29,444 bases of DNA from CAZGQY01 sp964528035. Its GTDB lineage: Bacteria; Pseudomonadota; Gammaproteobacteria; Methylococcales; UBA1147. Made by a program: the position numbers and the translations under genes. The stretch is from assembly GCA_964528035.1 (NCBI GenBank), contig CAZGQY010000032.1:1-29444 (forward strand), given 5' to 3'. A model generated the notes under the pieces. It had not been told where the DNA came from. It saw nothing but the letters and a program-made list of their open reading frames with translations, and did not search any database. Below are positions 26,429 to 29,444 of this stretch, in pieces (within the stretch, counting starts at the first letter, position 1; each line of letters starts with the position of its first letter).

Positions 26429-27988
26429 ATGAGTATGCAATATCGCGTATTGGGGTATTTGTTCCGATTACTTTTCATCGTGAGTGTATTGATTCAGCCT
26501 GTTCTGGCGGATTCGGAAGGTGACCGTATTGCAAAGCTGTATAAGTCAATCACAGTACGCGTGGTCGGCGAGGGCGATGGTTTTGGCTTTGTCGTGGGTG
26601 TACAGAATGATTCAATATTTATTATTACGCCCAAGCACGTAATCGATGGGGTGCATCCTTCTCCGGGTCAATCGGCTGAAATCAAGGTTTATTTCCATCA
26701 TGAAAAATTTGAGTCGCTTAGCGCCGAGGTAGTTGCGCGCGATGGTTTGGATATGGCTTTGTTGCGCGTAATCAAGACAAAATCATTTAGTTTTGACCCG
26801 CAGTCAGTTTGTACCCGTTTTAAGCGCAGTGATCCGGTTTGGTGGATCGGGCAAGACCGTAAATGGGGGGTTCCTCTGGATAAATATGCGGGCCAGTTGA
26901 CCGTAAATGAACCGGATACCAAAGATCTGATCGAGTTTATTGCGCCTACCATAGAGGCGGGCGTTTCGGGCGCACCGTTGATTGGCAAACAGGGTATCAT
27001 CGGTATGGTTATCGAGGATGCACCTCCTACGGCCTATGCGCTGGATATCGACAAGATACGTCGTTTTGCAAGATCGAATGCGCGGTGGTCTTTGCCCGAT
27101 TGCAGTGCAGCGGTTGAAGTCAAAAAACCATCCAGTTGCTGGGATAGCTGGACTCACAAAAAGGTTTGTCGCGATAAGTTCAAAGACGGTTCGGAAGGGC
27201 CGACGATGGTTTTGTTGTCGGGTGGAACCTTCACAATGGGTAGCGATAGTGCGGAGGCGGATAGCGATGAAAAGCCGCCTCGCAGTGTACGTGTGGGTTC
27301 GTTTGCGATGGGGCAGAAAGAAGTGACCCGGGCTGAATTTCGGCGTTTCGTCGAGCAGAAAAATTATTCTACTGATGCAGAAAAATCGAATGGTTGCCGT
27401 ACATGGGACGGTTCGAAATGGAAATACGTAGAAGGGCGCAATTGGAGTAGTCCAGGGTTTGAACAGGGATCCAATCATCCGGTGACCTGTGTGAGCTGGA
27501 ACGATGCTCAAGCATATGTTAAGTGGTTAAGTCGTGAGACGAGCCAAATCTATCGGTTACCTACCGAAGCGGAGTGGGAATACGCAGCGCGCGGTGGTAG
27601 TTCTGCTGAGCGATTTTGGGGAAGCGATGCAGATAAAGCATGCGATTATGCTAACGTAGCTGATCAGGAAGCCAAACGAAAATTTTCGGAATGGACAATT
27701 CATAATTGTAACGATAAATTTGTTTACACAATGCCGGTGGATAGAAAGTTAACTAACGGTTTTGGTTTGTACAATGTTCTGGGCAATGTCTTGGAATGGA
27801 CTTGTTCGCTATATGAAGATCCTTACGACGCCGAAGCAAAACAATGCGAGTTGGGCGACGGTCGTCGTGCGTTGCGGGGCGGGTCGTGGAACTACAACCC
27901 GAAGGGGGTGCGTTCTGCTAACCGCAACAGGGGCGCGCCGGACGGCCGCGACTACGATCTCGGCTTCCGTGTCGCCAGGATTCGCTAA
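26429..27988 (+). CDS. Secreted trypsin-like / FGE-sulfatase (C-type lectin fold) protein, DGR target
   Basis: A 519-residue exported protein. AAGGGA lies five bases before the ATG at 26429. Residues 1-27 form a signal peptide ending VLA. Residues about 33-220 are a trypsin-like serine protease domain with a plausible triad H70 (TPKHVID), D108 (GLDMALL) and S180 (GVSGAPL). A short cysteine-containing linker leads to an FGE-sulfatase/SUMF1 domain (about 257-519: GGTFTMGSDS, KEVTRAEFRRF, NHPVTCVSWNDAQAYVKWLS, RLPTEAEWEYAARGG). Its end, RGGSWNYNPKGVRSANRNRG to GFRVARIR, lacks the two catalytic cysteines of true formylglycine-generating enzymes. Instead it has the form of a diversity-generating retroelement variable region on a C-type lectin fold. 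The likely role is envelope or surface ligand binding coupled to a protease; substrate and ligand are unknown. Confidence 0.88.
   Translation: MSMQYRVLGYLFRLLFIVSVLIQPVLADSEGDRIAKLYKSITVRVVGEGDGFGFVVGVQNDSIFIITPKHVIDGVHPSPGQSAEIKVYFHHEKFESLSAEVVARDGLDMALLRVIKTKSFSFDPQSVCTRFKRSDPVWWIGQDRKWGVPLDKYAGQLTVNEPDTKDLIEFIAPTIEAGVSGAPLIGKQGIIGMVIEDAPPTAYALDIDKIRRFARSNARWSLPDCSAAVEVKKPSSCWDSWTHKKVCRDKFKDGSEGPTMVLLSGGTFTMGSDSAEADSDEKPPRSVRVGSFAMGQKEVTRAEFRRFVEQKNYSTDAEKSNGCRTWDGSKWKYVEGRNWSSPGFEQGSNHPVTCVSWNDAQAYVKWLSRETSQIYRLPTEAEWEYAARGGSSAERFWGSDADKACDYANVADQEAKRKFSEWTIHNCNDKFVYTMPVDRKLTNGFGLYNVLGNVLEWTCSLYEDPYDAEAKQCELGDGRRALRGGSWNYNPKGVRSANRNRGAPDGRDYDLGFRVARIR
27869..27985 (+). other. Putative DGR variable region (VR)
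   Basis: The last 39 codons of the target gene are about two-thirds G+C by hand count (82 of 120 bases in 27861-27980), well above the surrounding gene. They read ALRGGSW, then a stretch with NNC codons at the lectin-fold surface positions (AAC TAC AAC at 27890-27898; AAC CGC AAC; GAC GGC CGC GAC TAC GAT CTC), and end GFRVARIR before TAA. This follows the canonical DGR pattern in which adenines of a template repeat, often in AAC/AAY codons, are randomised, while the RGGSW and GFRVA ends stay fixed. The GC-rich 3' part (about 27961-27985) would be the initiation-of-mutagenic-homology site. No template repeat was found in this window. Confidence 0.75.
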
Positions 27989-28025
27989 CCCTTTTTTGCT
28001 TTTATACTCTTTTCCCTTTTTAAGG
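27989..28025 (+). other. Pyrimidine-rich tract after the VR
   Basis: Directly after the target stop codon the plus strand is almost only C and T for about 35 bases, with repeated CCCTTTT-like units (27989-27996 and 28014-28021). It lies between the VR and the avd remnant, where DGR cassettes often have cis-acting sequence next to the initiation site. It forms no hairpin, so it is not an intrinsic terminator. Function is inferred only. Confidence 0.35.
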
Positions 28026-28065
28026 TTAAATTACGCGTAGCCCAGACCGTTTTCGGAATTTTTTT

Positions 28066-28221
28066 ATGGCAAAAATCCAAACACCGCAGGCGGTTCAGGC
28101 GTGCCACGAGTTGTTGTGCTGGCTGGTTCCTCAGCTTGACAAGTTTCCACGCAATCGGCGTTTTACGTTGGGTGAGCGGTTGGAGAGCGGATTTCTGAAT
28201 GTATTGGAATTACTTATTTAG
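28066..28221 (+). pseudogene. avd: Truncated DGR accessory protein Avd (four-helix-bundle type)
   Basis: An ATG at 28066 opens a 51-codon frame ending TAG at 28219-28221. It encodes MAKIQTPQAVQACHELLCWL, then VPQLDKFPRNRRFTLGERLE and SGFLNVLELLI. This matches the N-terminal block of the short Avd-like four-helix-bundle proteins encoded between target gene and reverse transcriptase in many DGRs (HELLxWLxPxLDKFPRxxRFTLGERxE). Full-length relatives have about 110-130 residues, so the last half to two-thirds, most of helices 2-4, is missing. The homology ends abruptly near 28215, followed by AT-richer unrelated sequence, as expected for a recombination or deletion breakpoint. I regard it as non-functional, though a short peptide could be made. 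Confidence 0.8.
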
Positions 28222-28240
28222 TCACAATTTGGAAAATATT

Positions 28241-28969
28241 ATGAAAAACTGGAAGTTAACTCTACAGCTATTGGCAGGGTTAGTTTGTGGTTCAGCCGCG
28301 GCCATACCGCCTTGCGATGGAAAATTGAAGGCTGATTCTAATTTGACCGGGTATACCGTGCGAGAAAAGGGTGTGCGGTGCGAAGGGTTCTATATCGCCA
28401 AGGTATCAAAAAATCCACGTGACCTGGCGTTAGTCGGTTTGACTCGGGGTGATTTGGATTTTGATTCTGGTTCGCGCGTTGTGCTCAGATCGTCATTACC
28501 GGGGCGGACGATATCGATTCGTGGCGTCGGAATGGCCGAAAAAACTTATTACCGCCTCGACGGTATTATTCGTCGTGGGCATCCATTTTATTGGCAGTTG
28601 GATGATGTTGTTAAAAAAAGAAAATTGCGTGCAAACGATATCGGGCTTAGCGGATTTTACGAGTCACAGGGGCGTGATGAGCAAATTTTTGTCCCCATTG
28701 ATGTAGGCGTTGGCGAGAAAATTCGTGTAAAAATTATCGGATCCGAACTGTTTGTCGAAGCGTATTGGAGGCATTCTAGTTTGACAGATGGCAAGTGCGG
28801 TGCGATGGCAGAGTGGTCTGAAATAAAGCCACCTGCCTACGAATCGAGGCCGTTAGAATTAATTTTATCGGGAACTATCGGCCCGGAGCTATGTATGGAA
28901 GTATCGGCGCGCCCAACGAAAGGGAGTGGATGGCGAACAGGGCGATGGAAAATAAAATCCGGACAGTGA
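28241..28969 (+). CDS. Secreted protein of unknown function
   Basis: A 242-residue protein I do not recognise. The ATG at 28241, with GGAA ten bases upstream, opens a clear signal peptide (MKNWKLTLQLLAGLVCGSAAA, cleavage after about residue 21). Earlier in-frame starts back to 28199 would run into the avd fragment and spoil the signal peptide. The mature part is basic and beta-rich in appearance, with four cysteines (about C25, C47, C186, C218) that could form two disulfides in the periplasm. No enzyme motif is visible. It begins 19 bases after the avd remnant and ends one base before the next gene, so the two are likely co-transcribed. Confidence 0.8.
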   Translation: MKNWKLTLQLLAGLVCGSAAAIPPCDGKLKADSNLTGYTVREKGVRCEGFYIAKVSKNPRDLALVGLTRGDLDFDSGSRVVLRSSLPGRTISIRGVGMAEKTYYRLDGIIRRGHPFYWQLDDVVKKRKLRANDIGLSGFYESQGRDEQIFVPIDVGVGEKIRVKIIGSELFVEAYWRHSSLTDGKCGAMAEWSEIKPPAYESRPLELILSGTIGPELCMEVSARPTKGSGWRTGRWKIKSGQ

Positions 28970-28970
28970 G

Positions 28971-29444
28971 ATGAATCGTGACTGTGGATCGAGAAGGCAG
29001 CTCGAACAGGCTCGCAGCGAGCGGGTGAATAAGGCGGTACGTGCCTTATTAGTCGACAATGACGTAGAAATTGCAAATCAGCATTTGGATTGGGCTGAGA
29101 CCGCAGCGCGTGCCGCCCAGGCAGCGCCGCCAAAGGTAATCCATCGAGCCTATGTTGCCAGCATTATACTACTTTTTTGTTTGAGTGCGATCGCACTAAG
29201 CGGGTCATTAAATAAGCCAGCCAATCCGGTGAAGCTGATGATGCGGGTTGATGGCGTTCAGTTGAAGGCCATCGGCGCTTGGAATGCAGTGGACGATCTT
29301 TCTGGTTCCAGAATTGTTGCTCAGGGGTTAGCCGAGATCGGTATTTCCGGCATGGGTGATCGGTTGGCGAATGAATTCCGGCTGACCGATCTTAATGGTC
29401 GCATCAACAAAATAATGGTTTCCAAAGGTGCCAATGTAGAGTTG
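28971..29444 (+). CDS. Single-pass membrane protein of unknown function (partial, runs off window)
   Basis: The frame starting ATG at 28971 is open through the last base (158 codons seen). It starts one base after the preceding stop, so translation is probably coupled. Residues 1-58 are hydrophilic, rich in alanine, arginine and glutamate, and probably helical and cytoplasmic (MNRDCGSRRQLEQARSERVN). Residues about 60-80 are a hydrophobic membrane helix (YVASIILLFCLSAIALSGSL). The rest would be periplasmic and continues beyond the window. I see no domain I can name. Partner function with the secreted protein upstream is inferred from adjacency only. Confidence 0.7.
   Translation, partial: MNRDCGSRRQLEQARSERVNKAVRALLVDNDVEIANQHLDWAETAARAAQAAPPKVIHRAYVASIILLFCLSAIALSGSLNKPANPVKLMMRVDGVQLKAIGAWNAVDDLSGSRIVAQGLAEIGISGMGDRLANEFRLTDLNGRINKIMVSKGANVEL

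Noticed and set aside
26804..27511. 235-codon minus-strand frame inside the DGR target gene
   Set aside because: The plus-strand protease/FGE domains are unmistakable; the reverse frame is arginine-, threonine- and isoleucine-rich without motifs.
26429..27988. Functional formylglycine-generating enzyme or sulfatase maturase
   Set aside because: The C-terminal catalytic cysteine pair is replaced by residues of the WNYNPKG stretch; the context is that of a DGR target.
27989..28025. Intrinsic terminator after the DGR target gene
   Set aside because: T-runs are present but no stem precedes them; the VR end forms no matching hairpin.
1..29444. CRISPR array, tRNA, rRNA, insertion sequence or integrase
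   Set aside because: No regularly spaced repeats, cloverleaf-like segments, transposase or integrase frames were seen on either strand.

Overview
The window is a stretch of gammaproteobacterial chromosome of moderate, rather AT-leaning composition. The main evidence is gene order. A complete division and cell wall (dcw) cluster (mraZ-rsmH-ftsL-ftsI-murE-murF-mraY-murD-ftsW-murG-murC-murB-ddlB-ftsQ-ftsA-ftsZ) is followed by lpxC, a divergent dciA / M23 peptidase pair, secA, argJ and a Nudix-ThiE fusion. The tail lpxC-dciA-M23-secA-argJ-mutT/thiE matches the order known from Pseudomonas and relatives. murB inside the cluster, and of the short type II-like form, differs from Pseudomonas. I cannot name the genus. 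MurE carries the DNPR motif, so the wall should contain meso-diaminopimelate; lpxC indicates a lipid A outer membrane.

Positions 1-391 are a leader with a good sigma70 promoter (304-332), followed by TGGG repeats in 10-bp phase (342-383), the expected MraZ operator. From 392 to 18066 the genes run in one direction with ATGA, TAATG or GTGA overlaps or very short gaps. They make UDP-MurNAc-pentapeptide (MurB-F, Ddl), load it on lipid (MraY, MurG), polymerise and crosslink it at the septum (FtsW, FtsI) and build the divisome (FtsL, FtsQ, FtsA, FtsZ). lpxC (18338-19252) adds lipid A control. dciA (minus strand, helicase loading) and a membrane-anchored LytM/M23 protein flank a short divergent spacer. 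secA, argJ and mutT/thiE finish the conserved housekeeping part at 25987.

The accessory part begins after a 441-base gap without a convincing gene. A secreted protein (26429-27988) joins a trypsin-like protease domain to a formylglycine-generating-enzyme-like (C-type lectin fold) domain. Its last 117 bases are markedly GC-rich and have the hallmarks of a variable region (VR) of a diversity-generating retroelement (DGR): an RGGSW start, NNC codons at predicted adenine-mutagenesis sites, and a GFRVAR end just before the stop. It is followed by a pyrimidine-rich tract and a 51-codon fragment of the DGR accessory protein Avd (28066-28221), cut off after its first conserved block. No reverse transcriptase and no template repeat is present in the window. 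This looks like an orphan or remote DGR target cassette that may still be diversified in trans. Two unrecognised envelope proteins follow: a secreted protein (28241-28969) and a single-pass membrane protein that runs off the window end (28971-29444).

The accessory locus is the most interesting part. The rest is a well preserved, conventional dcw region.
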